A stretch of DNA of 64,000 nucleotides from Pseudoteredinibacter isoporae (GCF_011602085.1 NZ_JAAONY010000003.1:434001-498000); one strand, 5' to 3'; shown: positions 1 to 10,115, numbered from the stretch's first letter. Numbers and translations are program-made. Notes: generated by a model not told the origin, from the letters alone.

Positions 1-2457
1 ATCTTCAAGGTTATCGCCAATCACATTGTGGAATTGGCCTTCGGACAGCTCTTCCAGCGTAGAAGTCGCCAGCTTGTGACGCAGAATCCATTTTGGAGAC
101 ATAACCACAAGAGGACGACGCATCGGGCGAATGGCCTGACGACGCAACATATGGAAAACCTGTGCCGGTGTGGTCGGGATACAAACCTGAATATTGTGCT
201 GGGCGCACAACTGCAGATAACGTTCCAGACGCGCCGAGGAATGCTCAGGACCCTGACCTTCGTAACCGTGCGGCAGCAACATGGTCAAGCCACACAAACG
301 GCCCCACTTCTGCTCACCCGAGGTAATAAACTGATCGATAACCACTTGGGCACCGTTGGCGAAATCACCAAACTGGGCTTCCCAGATCACCAATCCTTTC
401 GGGCTTGTAGTGGCATAGCCATATTCAAAGGCCAGTACCGCTTCTTCAGACAGATAAGAATCGTACAACTCGAAAGCCGGCTGACCTTCGTACAGGTTTT
501 CCAAAGGCAGATAGGTTTCGGCGTCTTTTTGATTGTGAACAACCGCATGGCGGTGAGAGAAAGTACCGCGACCCACGTCCTGACCGGTAATACGAATCGG
601 GAAGCCCTGCTCCAGCAGTGTTGCGTAAGCCAGGGTTTCACCCATGCCCCAGTTTATCGACAGCGCACCCTGGGCCATCTTACTGCGGTCTTCGTAAATT
701 TTATTAACCTGACGCTGTACCTGAATGCCATCAGGAACGTGAGCAACTTTGTTGGCCACTTCCTGCAGTTCTTTCATGTCGTAGCCGGTGTTGCCATCGG
801 TTTGCCAGTTGTGGCCGATGTAAGGGCTCCAGTCAACAAACATGGAGGAATCCGGCTCACTCACCAAACCGTGAGCAACGTGCTCACCGCGATCCAGACG
901 GGCACGGTACTCATTGGCCATTTCGTCAGCTTCAGCCTGACTCATAACACCTTCCGCCACCAGCTGGTCAGCGTAAAGAGTGCGAGCCGATTTGTGCTTG
1001 CGAATTACCTGGTACATCAACGGCTGAGTCGCAGAAGGCTCGTCAGTTTCGTTGTGACCGCGACGGCGGTAACACACCAGATCGATCACCACATCTTTGT
1101 GGAATTCATTGCGGTAGTCCGCCGCCAACTGAGTGACAAAGGCAACCGCTTCAGGGTCGTCACCGTTAACGTGGAAAATCGGACACTCGATCATCTTCGC
1201 CACGTCAGTACAGTATTCTGTAGAACGAGAATCTTCACGCTTACTGGTGGTAAAACCAACCTGGTTATTCAATACGATATGGATCGTACCGCCAGTTCCG
1301 TAGGCGCGGGTCTGGGACATCTGGAACGTTTCCATGACCACGCCCTGACCCGCAAAGGCCGCATCACCGTGAACAACAATTGGCACAACCGTGTTGCCTT
1401 CACTGTCATCACGACGATCCTGACGGGCACGCACAGAGCCCTCAACCACTGGAGAGGCAATCTCCAGGTGAGACGGGTTAAAGGCCATGGCCAAATGCAC
1501 TTCGCCGCCGGGGGTCATAACGTTGGAAGAGAAACCCTGATGGTATTTCACATCACCGGAGCTGTCAGACAGCAAACGCTTGCCTTCAAACTCTTCAAAC
1601 AGTTCGGACGGGTTTTTACCCAGTACGTTAACCAATGTATTCAAGCGACCACGGTGAGCCATGCCCAACACAATTTCTTTCGCACCGAAGTGACCGCAAC
1701 GTTTGATGGTGCCATCCAGAATCGGAATCAAGCTTTCAGCCCCTTCAAGGCCGAAACGCTTGGTGCCTGGGTATTTGGAATCCAGGTGACGCTCAAGACC
1801 TTCAGCAGCGGTCAAACGTTCAAGAATTTCTTTTTTGATCTGCTCGCTGAATACCGGCTTGGAACGAACGCTTTCCAAACGCTGTTGCAACCATTGCTTC
1901 TCAGCAAAATCAGTAATGTGCATGATTTCCGGACCCACCGAACCACAGTAGGTTTGCTCCAGAGAATCAATAATCTCCTTCAGAGTGCACTCGTCTTTAC
2001 CAATAAAGAGATTGCCGGTTTGGAACACCGTATCCAGATCCGCAGGGGTTAAACCATGAAAACCCAACTCAAGATCAGGAACCTCATCGCGCTCCATCAA
2101 ACCCAACGGGTCCAATTTAGCTTTCTTGTGGCCACGGAATCGATACGAGCTGCTTAGCTGAACCACGCTGATCTGCTTGGTTTCATGCTCGATATCCACA
2201 CCACCGGAACCTGGCGCGGCCAAAGGACGTGCACGATTTTTACCCAGCAATTCGAAGTGCTGGCGAATCGTAGAGTGAGGGGTATCCTGAGTTACAACGC
2301 CATTAACTCGAGGCAGTTGGTCGAAATAACTGCGCCATTCTTCCGGCACAGCATTGGGATCGTGTAAATATGTATCGTAGAGTTCCTCTACATAGGCCGC
2401 ATTGCCCCCAGAAATATGGGAGGTGCTCCACAGTAGCTCCATGATGCTTTCTTGCAT
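1..2457 (-). CDS. sucA: 2-oxoglutarate dehydrogenase E1 component (3' end outside window)
   Basis: Thiamine-diphosphate decarboxylase of the 2-oxoglutarate dehydrogenase complex; converts 2-oxoglutarate to a succinyl group passed to SucB in the TCA cycle. 819 codons are present of about 930-940 usual, and the frame runs off the window edge. The N-terminus MQESIMELLWSTSHISGGNA and the motif HGDAAFAGQG near residue 360 are typical of SucA. The start ATG follows AAGGTGG at good spacing. It lies downstream of sdhB in the same direction, as in enterobacteria and pseudomonads, but after an unusually long 975-base spacer. Confidence 0.97.
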   Translation of the reverse strand, partial: MQESIMELLWSTSHISGGNAAYVEELYDTYLHDPNAVPEEWRSYFDQLPRVNGVVTQDTPHSTIRQHFELLGKNRARPLAAPGSGGVDIEHETKQISVVQLSSSYRFRGHKKAKLDPLGLMERDEVPDLELGFHGLTPADLDTVFQTGNLFIGKDECTLKEIIDSLEQTYCGSVGPEIMHITDFAEKQWLQQRLESVRSKPVFSEQIKKEILERLTAAEGLERHLDSKYPGTKRFGLEGAESLIPILDGTIKRCGHFGAKEIVLGMAHRGRLNTLVNVLGKNPSELFEEFEGKRLLSDSSGDVKYHQGFSSNVMTPGGEVHLAMAFNPSHLEIASPVVEGSVRARQDRRDDSEGNTVVPIVVHGDAAFAGQGVVMETFQMSQTRAYGTGGTIHIVLNNQVGFTTSKREDSRSTEYCTDVAKMIECPIFHVNGDDPEAVAFVTQLAADYRNEFHKDVVIDLVCYRRRGHNETDEPSATQPLMYQVIRKHKSARTLYADQLVAEGVMSQAEADEMANEYRARLDRGEHVAHGLVSEPDSSMFVDWSPYIGHNWQTDGNTGYDMKELQEVANKVAHVPDGIQVQRQVNKIYEDRSKMAQGALSINWGMGETLAYATLLEQGFPIRITGQDVGRGTFSHRHAVVHNQKDAETYLPLENLYEGQPAFELYDSYLSEEAVLAFEYGYATTSPKGLVIWEAQFGDFANGAQVVIDQFITSGEQKWGRLCGLTMLLPHGYEGQGPEHSSARLERYLQLCAQHNIQVCIPTTPAQVFHMLRRQAIRPMRRPLVVMSPKWILRHKLATSTLEELSEGQFHNVIGDNLED

Positions 2458-3432
2458 TTATTGCCCACCTTAAAAAGGGGCATACCCATCTGCACGGGAT
2501 ACAAGATCACTGATTACTTCTGATTGTTTACAATCGTCCACGGATTCTGTGAGACAGACTCCGTGCACCAAGGCGATCAGCATGTCAGTTCTTGCCGTCG
2601 CTGACCCGGAATTCCGAGTCACTGCGCGTGTTACCCAAGCCGATAAATCGGCTAATTACAGATAGTCTGAGCACAGCTCAGATTACCCCTGCTACATACC
2701 ATTAGCGTATTGCTATTCCAAGGCTTCGGTCTTGTGAACCTAGCCCATCATCACTTCTTCCGGTTCTTCCCCGGTGTTGTACTGGCTTGATGTGCCCGCG
2801 CAACATATCGCCCCGGCCTGAGCCTCGGGCATCTAACTCGTATTAGACAAACGACAAAGCGTTGTCCGCCACCGACGTGGCTTATAAATTGTTTTCTAGA
2901 CTACCCTGCCCTTGGCTTTCGCCTGTTTGCAGCAGGTGGCTGGGTAGCTGGGTTCCCGCACTAATATATTTATTACCCCTGTGACAGGGGGCGGCTCTTT
3001 TTGTATTTCAGCTGTCTTATTTTCGCTCGAAATGTCATTCGATACGTCTTTCGACACCTTCATCCAGCATTTTTGGGCTGGATCTGAGCCTGAGCACTCG
3101 GCTTAATTCGTTTACTGAAGGCTTCCTTTTAGAAAGTCGAGCAGCAAACTTCGGTGGAATGTCGCGCAAAATGCGCAAAAACCACCCTATTCAATCGCAT
3201 TTAGAGCAATAGTGTAGAACAAATTCCCCACTTCGCCCCATTAGGCCTTAGTCGATAGCCTACGCCAGCGAAATAAGGCGCGATATTTTAACCCTATTTG
3301 GGTAAAAATTGATAAGACATTGTTGTTTTTTTACAACGATATCTTATCAAAAGAAAACCCTGGCAGGCCTAAACCTCCAAGGTTTTCTGTAAACCGCTTG
3401 TAAGCGGCCGCAAAAGCGGCCAAACACCCCAA
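2458..3432 (-). promoter_or_regulatory. Long hairpin-rich spacer/leader between sdhB and sucA
   Basis: There is no convincing protein gene in these 975 bases. Read on the minus strand towards sucA they hold a row of inverted repeats: 3406-3421 (6-bp stem, loop of four), 3309-3350, 3062-3083 (ATCCAGC/GCTGGAT), 2666-2682 (7-bp perfect stem), 2638-2653 (7-bp stem), 2602-2621 (8-bp stem with one wobble) and 2540-2564. The last four lie within 230 bases of the sucA start. This suggests a structured 5' leader and/or a separate sucA promoter. Structured sucA leader RNAs are known in other proteobacteria; identity with any of them is not established here. Confidence 0.5.
3309..3350. repeat. 42-base imperfect inverted repeat
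   Basis: The outer arms TTGATAAG and CTTATCAA and the inner arms TGTTGT and ACAACG flank a T-rich loop. It could be an mRNA hairpin between sdhB and sucA, or a protein-binding palindrome at a sucA promoter. It has no clear U-tract on the minus strand, so a simple terminator is less likely. Confidence 0.5.
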
Positions 3433-4137
3433 TTAAGTGGCGCTTTGAATCAGCATATTGCGGATATGACCAATAGCGCGCGTTGGGTTCAAACCTTTAG
3501 GACAAACCGACACACAGTTCTGAATTCCGTGGCAACGGAACACACTGAACGGGTCATCCAGATTTGCCAAACGCTCTTCGGTCGCAGTGTCACGGCTGTC
3601 CGCCAGGAAGCGGTAAGCCTGCAACAGACCCGCAGGGCCGATGAACTTGTCCGGGTTCCACCAGAACGAAGGACAAGACGTCGAACAACAGGCACACAAA
3701 ATACACTCGTACAAACCGTCCAGCTTGGCGCGATCTTCCGGAGACTGCAGGCGCTCAATGGCCGGAGCCGGCTCATTGTTCTGCAGGAACGGCGTAATTT
3801 TCTTGTACTGCTCGTAGAACTGGGCCATATCGATCACCAGATCACGAATCACCGGCAGACCCGGCAGCGGGCGCAGAACCAGAGTATTGTTTTCAACACA
3901 CTCGGACAGAGCCTTGATACAGGCCAAACCGTTTTTGCCGTTGATGTTCATACCGTCAGAACCGCACACACCTTCACGGCAAGAGCGACGGAACGCCAGG
4001 CTCGGCTCTTGAGCCTTCAACAACTCCAGCACGTCCAACACCATCAGATCTTTACCCTGGGTGTCCACCTCATAGGTTTGCATCGATGGCTCAGCGTCGG
4101 TCTCAGGGTTGTAACGATAAACTTCTACTTTCAACAT
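3433..4137 (-). CDS. sdhB: Succinate dehydrogenase iron-sulfur subunit
   Basis: 234-residue electron-transfer subunit of complex II, carrying electrons from SdhA flavin to the SdhC/SdhD quinone site. The [2Fe-2S] ligands are Cys53, Cys58, Asp61 and Cys73 (SCREGVCGSD...LAC). The [4Fe-4S]/[3Fe-4S] motifs ECILCACCSTSCP and CHGIQNCVSVCPKG follow. The frame extends 22 codons upstream, but the ATG at 4137 is preferred: it gives the family N-terminus MLKVEVYRYNP, follows a GGGGAG ribosome-binding site and lies 16 bases after the sdhA stop. Confidence 0.97.
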   Translation of the reverse strand: MLKVEVYRYNPETDAEPSMQTYEVDTQGKDLMVLDVLELLKAQEPSLAFRRSCREGVCGSDGMNINGKNGLACIKALSECVENNTLVLRPLPGLPVIRDLVIDMAQFYEQYKKITPFLQNNEPAPAIERLQSPEDRAKLDGLYECILCACCSTSCPSFWWNPDKFIGPAGLLQAYRFLADSRDTATEERLANLDDPFSVFRCHGIQNCVSVCPKGLNPTRAIGHIRNMLIQSAT

Positions 4138-4153
4138 GATTCCAACTCCCCTC

Positions 4154-5926
4154 TTAGTAGGTACGAACCTTCGGCTCGAAGTGATCCATGGTTTTAGGTG
4201 CAAAGTTTACTGCACGCTTACCAACTCGCTTCTCACCCGGGTAGTACATGGAGTGACACAACCAGTTCTCATCGTCACGCTCCTGGAAATCTTCACGAGC
4301 ATGGGCACCACGAGACTCTTTACGCTCTTCTGCAGCAATGGCCGTAGCTTCCGCAACTTCCAGCAGGTTCTGCAGTTCAAGCGCTTCAATACGCGCTGTG
4401 TTAAAGGCATTGGATTTGTCATCCAAGCGAACATTTTCAATACGCTCGCGCAGATCCGCCAGCTTCTTGATGCCCTCTTGCATGAACTCACCTTTACGGA
4501 ATACACCGAAGTGATTCTGCATGGTGGTTTGTAGATCCTTACGGAGAACAGAGGCGCTTTCGCCGTCGTTCTTGTTGTTTACGCGATCAAGACGCGCCAT
4601 TGCCGCTTCCAGATCGGAATCGGTGGCTTCACGATGCTCAACACCTTCGCGCAGAGCTTTCTCAATGAACAAACCGGAAGCGCGGCCGAAGACCACCAGA
4701 TCAAGCAGGGAGTTACCACCCAGGCGGTTTGCACCGTGCACAGATACACAAGCCACCTCACCACAGGCGTAGAAACCATCAATTACCTGATCGTTGCCTT
4801 CCGCATCAGTGGTCAGCGCCTGACCATCAATATTGGTTGGAATACCCCCCATCATATAGTGACAGGTTGGAACAACAGGAATCGGCACTTTAACCGGATC
4901 GGCGTGCGCAAAGGTACGGCTCAGTTCCAGAATACCTGGCAACTTGGCGTTCAGGGTTTCTTCACCCAGATGATCCAGCTTCAGGAATACGTGATCGCCT
5001 TCCGGACCACAACCACGACCTTCGAGAATTTCCATAACCATGGAACGGGCCACAACATCACGGCCAGCCAGATCTTTGGCATTTGGCGCATAACGCTCCA
5101 TAAAGCGCTCGCCATCTTTGTTAATCAGGTAGCCACCCTCACCGCGACAACCTTCAGTAACCAATACACCCGCACCCGCGATACCGGTTGGGTGGAACTG
5201 CCACATTTCGATGTCCTGCACCGGGAAACCAGCACGCAGAGCCATGCCAACACCGTCACCGGTATTAATGTGAGCATTGGTCGTGGAGGCGTAGATACGG
5301 CCAGCACCACCGGTGGCGAATACGGTCGCCTTGGACTTCACATACACCACTTCGCCATCTTCGATGTTCATGGCGATCACGCCCACAACGGCGCCGTCCT
5401 GGTTTTTCACGATATCAATCGCAAACCACTCGTTCAGGAATACGGTGTCATTTTTAACATTACCCTGATACAGAGCATGCAACAATGCGTGTCCGGTACG
5501 GTCAGCTGCGGCACAAGTACGTGCGGCCTGGCCACCTTTACCAAAATCTTTAGACTGGCCACCAAACGGACGCTGATAAATACGGCCATTCTCGGTACGA
5601 GAGAAAGGCAAGCCCATGTGCTCCAATTCAAAGACCGCTTCAGGGCCTACTGAACACATATATTCAATGGCGTCCTGATCACCAATGTAATCGGAACCTT
5701 TTACGGTGTCATACATATGCCAGCGCCAATCGTCGTTCGGGTCATCCGATGCGATTGCACAGGTAATGCCGCCCTGGGCAGACACAGTGTGAGAGCGAGT
5801 AGGAAATACTTTTGTAATTACCGCAGTCTTGTAACCAGACTGGGCCAGCTGTAACGCCGCGCGCATACCTGCGCCACCACCGCCAATAACGATGCCGTCA
5901 AATGAAATCGTGCGCATATTCGCCAT
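4154..5926 (-). CDS. sdhA: Succinate dehydrogenase flavoprotein subunit
   Basis: 590-residue catalytic subunit oxidising succinate to fumarate. The N-terminal dinucleotide motif [17 protein letters not shown] binds FAD. The motif [10 protein letters not shown] contains the histidine that carries covalent FAD, and [18 protein letters not shown] is the second FAD-binding signature. The C-terminus ends in the conserved tyrosine-containing tail. Full length. It starts 3 bases after sdhD, so the two are translated from one message. Confidence 0.98.
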   Translation of the reverse strand: MANMRTISFDGIVIGGGGAGMRAALQLAQSGYKTAVITKVFPTRSHTVSAQGGITCAIASDDPNDDWRWHMYDTVKGSDYIGDQDAIEYMCSVGPEAVFELEHMGLPFSRTENGRIYQRPFGGQSKDFGKGGQAARTCAAADRTGHALLHALYQGNVKNDTVFLNEWFAIDIVKNQDGAVVGVIAMNIEDGEVVYVKSKATVFATGGAGRIYASTTNAHINTGDGVGMALRAGFPVQDIEMWQFHPTGIAGAGVLVTEGCRGEGGYLINKDGERFMERYAPNAKDLAGRDVVARSMVMEILEGRGCGPEGDHVFLKLDHLGEETLNAKLPGILELSRTFAHADPVKVPIPVVPTCHYMMGGIPTNIDGQALTTDAEGNDQVIDGFYACGEVACVSVHGANRLGGNSLLDLVVFGRASGLFIEKALREGVEHREATDSDLEAAMARLDRVNNKNDGESASVLRKDLQTTMQNHFGVFRKGEFMQEGIKKLADLRERIENVRLDDKSNAFNTARIEALELQNLLEVAEATAIAAEERKESRGAHAREDFQERDDENWLCHSMYYPGEKRVGKRAVNFAPKTMDHFEPKVRTY

Positions 5927-5929
5927 GTG

Positions 5930-6304
5930 TTAAACCCCCCAGAGAATCTCTATGCCCCAAACGACATAGGTAACGGTGATCAAGCCCAGAACCATCTGCA
6001 TCAACACGCGCAAAACGGTCGCCTTGTTGCCCATCAGTCGGGTAGTTAAATAGTCGGTCAATACGGCCCACAAACCGATCCAGGCGTGTGCGGCAATCGA
6101 CAACAAAGTAATTAAGGAGAAAACACGCATCCACAGGGTGGCGTACAGTCCTTTCCAAATCTCGTAATTCAACTCTGGAGTCAAAAGAATAAAAGCGGCC
6201 AGAAAGATTGTGTAAGCGGCCATCACAACGGCGCTTACGCGTTGAATCATCCAGTCGTATAAGCCACTACGGCCAAAACTTGTAACTGCAGTTACCATAC
6301 CCAA
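5930..6304 (-). CDS. sdhD: Succinate dehydrogenase membrane anchor subunit
   Basis: 124-residue hydrophobic protein with three predicted membrane helices (about residues 23-43, 56-79 and 96-118). It forms the membrane anchor, haem b site and ubiquinone site with SdhC. The SGLYDWMIQRVSAVVMAAYT segment and AHAWIGLW, which contains the haem/quinone-side histidine, are typical of the family. Its start overlaps the end of sdhC by 13 bases. An alternative start two codons later (6298) is possible. Confidence 0.93.
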   Translation of the reverse strand: MGMVTAVTSFGRSGLYDWMIQRVSAVVMAAYTIFLAAFILLTPELNYEIWKGLYATLWMRVFSLITLLSIAAHAWIGLWAVLTDYLTTRLMGNKATVLRVLMQMVLGLITVTYVVWGIEILWGV

Positions 6305-6666
6305 ACCCCCGCAAGTAGAATCAATACAGCGATGACGGCAATGGCGATTTTCGCGCCCTTCTGGCCACCTTCAAGGTCTTCACCAATACCAGCATCCATA
6401 ATCAGGTGACGAATACCTGCTACCATGTGATAAACCAGTCCGGCCAGTGTCAACCAAATAATGAATTGGCACAGAGGACTGTTCAGTGTGTCTTGCAACT
6501 CAGCAAAACCACCTGCGGAAGACAAACTCTTATCGAGCATCCATAGCAGAATGGCTACGCCGGCAAACAAGGCCACACCAGAAACACGGTGAAGAATGGA
6601 AACGTAGGCGGTGATGGGTAGTTTTATCGTTGAAATGTCGAGATTGACAGGTCTGTTTTTTTTCAC
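6292..6666 (-). CDS. sdhC: Succinate dehydrogenase cytochrome b556 subunit
   Basis: 124-residue membrane subunit and first gene of sdhCDAB. It shows the signature SILHRVSG and the haem-ligand region YHMVAGIRHLIMDAG, with three hydrophobic helices. Together with SdhD it anchors SdhAB and reduces ubiquinone. The divergent gltA gene begins 615 bases away. Confidence 0.95.
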   Translation of the reverse strand: MKKNRPVNLDISTIKLPITAYVSILHRVSGVALFAGVAILLWMLDKSLSSAGGFAELQDTLNSPLCQFIIWLTLAGLVYHMVAGIRHLIMDAGIGEDLEGGQKGAKIAIAVIAVLILLAGVWVW

Positions 6667-6832
6667 GGTTGTATCACACCTATTGTGCCCGGTTTTTGCT
6701 AGACGCTATGGCTGCAAAACTCGGGGGCGGGTTTGAGACGTCTTCAGCGGGCCAAGGCCCTTAGAATTCACCTCCCTAGCATAGGTAAAGAGCACGGTTA
6801 ATGCCATCTACCCCCCTGCAAGATCGCGCGGA

Positions 6833-6861
6833 ATTATAGAGATCACACTATAAAAATACAA
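6833..6861 (-). promoter_or_regulatory. Probable sigma-70 promoter of sdhCDAB
   Basis: On the minus strand TTGTAT (6861-6856) and TATAAT (6838-6833) are separated by 17 bases, about 165 bases before the sdhC start. The -10 is consensus and the -35 matches 4 of 6. Inferred from sequence only. Confidence 0.55.
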
Positions 6862-7281
6862 ATAAAAAGGGGTTTATATGGCCAAATGTCTAAGAAAAAT
6901 ATGAACTTACTGAGAATAGTTCACATGTAAGAAAGAAATTCGTACAAACAATAAACAAAGCGAAAATTTTGTCGCCTGAAACCGCACTTTAGTCCCATGT
7001 CCAGCAAAGCGAGCAAATGCGCTGCTTCAGCACTCAGAGAACTTTTTAAAGGCTATACTTAAGTCGAAAAAGCGGTAGATTATCCGCTTTAGATCATTGA
7101 CTTTGACACACCGGCGCTTATAGTTGTCCACCGAATTAGAGCCTAAGTGAAGAATTTTAGCGAATTTTCACATCAAAAGGCCGCATAAATGTGCAGTGTT
7201 GTTCTCGTACGGATAGCAATTATGGCGACGCCATGCACTGCGAACTTGAAGCAGAATTTACAGCAGAAATAGGAGCCCGTA
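6862..7281. promoter_or_regulatory. Divergent sdhC/gltA intergenic region
   Basis: A+T-rich regulatory region between the two divergent TCA operons. No gene is seen. It contains the gltA promoter candidate listed separately and a ribosome-binding site AGGAG just before gltA. No clear regulator palindrome was identified. Confidence 0.5.
7097..7124 (+). promoter_or_regulatory. Probable sigma-70 promoter of gltA
   Basis: TTGACT (7097-7102), a 16-base spacer and TATAGT (7119-7124), about 157 bases upstream of the gltA start codon. Both boxes match 5 of 6 consensus bases. Confidence 0.55.
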
Positions 7282-8571
7282 ATGACTGATAAGAAAGCTA
7301 CCCTTTCGGTCGACGGTTTAGAGCAAACCATAGAACTGCCAATGTACTCTGGCAGCGTCGGTCCAGACGTGATCGATGTTAGCAGCTTAACTTCAAAAGG
7401 CTACTTCACTTACGATCCGGGCTTTATGGCCACCGCCTCTTGTGATTCCAAAATCACATACATTGATGGCGGCGCCGGTGTATTACTGCACCGTGGTTAT
7501 CCGATCGATCAGTTGGCCGAACACTCTGACTACCTGGAAACTTGCTACCTGTTATTAAATGGCGAACTGCCAAGCAAAGAGCAGAAAGACGAATTCGTTG
7601 ACACCATTACCCATCACACTATGGTGCACGAAAATATTTCTCGCTTCTTCCGCGGTTTCCGCAGCGACGCTCACCCAATGTCCATCATGTGTGGTGCAGT
7701 AGGCGCCCTGGCCTCTTTCTACCACGATTCTCTGGATATCACTGACGAACAACACCGCAAAGTTTCTGCACACCGTCTGATCGCCAAGATGCCAACCCTG
7801 GCCGCCATGTGCTACAAGCACCACATTGGCCAGCCGTTCATGTACCCGCGCAATGATCTGTCTTACTCCGAGAACTTCTTGCACATGATGTTTGGTACGC
7901 CATGTGACGAGCCAAAGGTAAATCCGGTTCTGGCCCGCGCCATGGACAAAATCTTCCTGTTGCACGCTGACCACGAGCAGAACGCCTCTACATCAACTGT
8001 TCGCCTGGCAGGTTCTTCCGGTGCCAACCCATTTGCTTGTATCGCTGCCGGTATTGCGACCCTGTGGGGCCCAGCTCACGGTGGTGCTAACGAAGCGGTG
8101 CTGACCATGCTGGAAGAAATCGGCAGCGTTGATCGCATCGACGAGTTTGTTGCTCGCGCCAAAGATAAAAATGATCCGTTCCGCTTGATGGGCTTCGGTC
8201 ACCGCGTTTACAAAAACTTTGACCCACGCGCCAAAGTGATGAAAGAAAGCTGTGACGAAGTACTGGCTGAACTGGGCCTTGAAAATGATCCTCTGCTGGC
8301 TATCGCCAAGCGCCTGGAAGAAATCGCTCTGGAAGACGAGTACTTCATCGAGAAGAAGCTGTATCCAAACGTTGATTTCTACTCTGGCATTATCATGAAA
8401 GCGATTGGTATCCCTACGGATATGTTCACTGTGATCTTCGCGACTGGCCGTACTGTCGGTTGGATTGCACACTGGCACGAAATGATCTCCAATCCGTACA
8501 AGATTGGTCGTCCACGTCAGCTGTACACTGGCTATGCCTCCCGCGATTATCAGCCGCTGGATAAGCGATAA
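7282..8571 (+). CDS. gltA: Citrate synthase (type II)
   Basis: 429 residues, the size of the hexameric, NADH-sensitive bacterial enzyme. Condenses oxaloacetate and acetyl-CoA to citrate at the entry of the TCA cycle. Active-site regions are visible: [32 protein letters not shown], and the signature [15 protein letters not shown]. The start is supported by AGGAG upstream and by [12 protein letters not shown], the usual N-terminus. Divergent from sdhCDAB, so the two TCA operons can be co-regulated from one intergenic region. Confidence 0.98.
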   Translation: MTDKKATLSVDGLEQTIELPMYSGSVGPDVIDVSSLTSKGYFTYDPGFMATASCDSKITYIDGGAGVLLHRGYPIDQLAEHSDYLETCYLLLNGELPSKEQKDEFVDTITHHTMVHENISRFFRGFRSDAHPMSIMCGAVGALASFYHDSLDITDEQHRKVSAHRLIAKMPTLAAMCYKHHIGQPFMYPRNDLSYSENFLHMMFGTPCDEPKVNPVLARAMDKIFLLHADHEQNASTSTVRLAGSSGANPFACIAAGIATLWGPAHGGANEAVLTMLEEIGSVDRIDEFVARAKDKNDPFRLMGFGHRVYKNFDPRAKVMKESCDEVLAELGLENDPLLAIAKRLEEIALEDEYFIEKKLYPNVDFYSGIIMKAIGIPTDMFTVIFATGRTVGWIAHWHEMISNPYKIGRPRQLYTGYASRDYQPLDKR

Positions 8572-8613
8572 GACGCCGACAGAACAACGACCAACAGGTC
8601 TGTTCTGATCAAT

Positions 8614-8650
8614 AAAACCCCGATTTTTTAATCGGGGTTTTGTTTTTTAA
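8614..8650 (+). terminator. Intrinsic terminator after gltA
   Basis: The stem AAAACCCCGATT/AATCGGGGTTTT with a short loop is followed by GTTTTTT. It is 40 bases after the gltA stop. Confidence 0.9.
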
Positions 8651-8857
8651 GGCTCTTAAAAAGCAAATTCCCTAACGTTCTCAAGCTCTCGCTGCGCCTC
8701 TAAACACTCAAGCTTTTCCTCCCTCTCTCCAGTTGAAATAGATTTCAACACTCGTAAAACCGGCCGTCAGATTTCCACATAATTACGAATGCGCGACTAA
8801 ACTTGTACTCCGTAAGTTTCCGATTCAAGGATTGTTTTCTACCGAAGCGAGGACAAG

Positions 8858-9484
8858 ATGTTAAAGAAGTTCTGTACCCTGACCCTCCCACTCAGCCTGC
8901 TAGCTTGCTCCAGCCCACAAGACCCCAGTGAATCCAATTTTGCCGACTCACTCGAAAACTATTTTGAAGACAACCGCGCCTGTGTTGGTTATGAAATCAG
9001 TTTTCCGTTTTATCTCAAAAAGAAGGACGATGTCCCTCATATCATGCGCGCCCCCCGTCATCGCTTGCTGCAGATGCTGGTCAAAAATGACATCCTCGAA
9101 CGCCGGGAGGAAGGCACTCAGGTTAGCTATCAACTGACAGATGATGGCCGCGATGTGGTTTACACCGAACAGGATAGACGTCGTACCTTCACCCAGTTTT
9201 GCTATGGTGAGTATGAACTGGTGGACATCATTGAAATCCAGAAGCACAACCCGAAAGATCCCGTCCGCAAACTCGGCGTAAGCTACAGTTATACACTGGA
9301 AGATGCCGAAGACTGGACTGCGGACTTCGCACAGGCACTAAAAGGTTTCAACTGGAAAGTCGCAGAGGATCTGGAAGCCGCCGATCACCCGGCCAAACGT
9401 CGCACCACAATGCATCTGACCCAGGAAGGCTGGGTTCACAAGGAAATTTGGCGCAAACTGAAACAGAGTGGCCGTTCTTTTTAA
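8858..9484 (+). CDS. Predicted lipoprotein of unknown function
   Basis: 208 residues. The N-terminus MLKKFCTLTLPLSLLACSS is a lipoprotein signal with the lipidated Cys at residue 17. The mature part alternates basic and acidic stretches and contains a winged-helix-like run around residues 60-105 (hydrophobic helix, then REEGTQVSYQLTDDGRDVVY). This resembles a DNA-binding wing but sits in an exported protein, so it may only be a similar fold. No family was recognised. GAGGA precedes the ATG. Likely monocistronic, ending at a hairpin shared with the convergent exbD. Confidence 0.8.
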   Translation: MLKKFCTLTLPLSLLACSSPQDPSESNFADSLENYFEDNRACVGYEISFPFYLKKKDDVPHIMRAPRHRLLQMLVKNDILERREEGTQVSYQLTDDGRDVVYTEQDRRRTFTQFCYGEYELVDIIEIQKHNPKDPVRKLGVSYSYTLEDAEDWTADFAQALKGFNWKVAEDLEAADHPAKRRTTMHLTQEGWVHKEIWRKLKQSGRSF

Positions 9485-9494
9485 GTGTTCAACG

Positions 9495-9519
9495 CCCCCG
9501 TTCGCGTATAGAACGGGGG
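9495..9519. terminator. Hairpin between convergent lipoprotein gene and exbD
   Basis: CCCCCGTTC/GAACGGGGG is a perfect 9-bp stem with a 7-base loop, placed between two convergent genes. No U-tract follows on either strand, so it is a terminator-like or transcript-end-protecting hairpin rather than a classic terminator. Confidence 0.55.
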
Positions 9520-9576
9520 AAGCTGCCCATCGCAGAACCAACACTGGGCTCTGAACTTTGAGCCTGGGATAAAAAA

Positions 9577-9999
9577 TTAATTAAGCGCCAAATCGGGCAC
9601 AAGAGAAATATTATGCACATTCGCGGCACGTGCAGCGTCTGCAATGGCGATATAGGTTTGGGTACTCGATTTTCCATCTGCCTTCACAATGACGGAAGCT
9701 TTCGGGTTTTCGGCGTGTAAACGCTCAACATTCGCTCTCACCGCGCGAACATCAACACGGCGCCCTTCCATCCATATTTCATTTGTGGCATTTACTTGGA
9801 TCAGGATATTTTCTACAGGTGGTGGAGGGGTTTGTGCGTGGTTGGGTTCCGGCACATTCACGCCTATACCAACTTCTTTAACGAACGACGCCGTCACGAT
9901 AAAGAAAATAAGCATGATAAACACAACATCAAGCATCGGAGTCAGGTCAATTTCAGCCTTATCGGTAGAATCAACCATCGGTTTTTTACGTCGAATCAT
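9577..9999 (-). CDS. ExbD/TolR-family biopolymer transport protein
   Basis: 140 residues: a short cytoplasmic N-terminus, one membrane helix (about 21-43, IDLTPMLDVVFIMLIFFIVT) containing the proton-relay Asp24, then a periplasmic domain ending in the YIAIADAARAANVHNISLVPD region typical of ExbD. Family members work with an ExbB/TolQ partner to couple proton motive force to outer-membrane processes. No ExbB/TolQ or TonB gene lies beside it, so it must use a partner encoded elsewhere. The nearest gene in the same direction is the LapG homologue, 116 bases upstream. Confidence 0.93.
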   Translation of the reverse strand: MIRRKKPMVDSTDKAEIDLTPMLDVVFIMLIFFIVTASFVKEVGIGVNVPEPNHAQTPPPPVENILIQVNATNEIWMEGRRVDVRAVRANVERLHAENPKASVIVKADGKSSTQTYIAIADAARAANVHNISLVPDLALN

Positions 10000-10115
10000 C
10001 GCTTCACCTCTACTATTTTGCTTAAGTGCACTTTGATAGTAGCGGTTAAATACGCCAAGCGATAGGTTTAAGTTGTCAAAACCAAACTGAATGTTGATTT
10101 GAAAGCTCGATCGCC

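Noticed and set aside
28-2052. 674-codon open frame on the plus strand
   Set aside because: It is the antisense shadow of sucA; the minus strand encodes a clear 2-oxoglutarate dehydrogenase.
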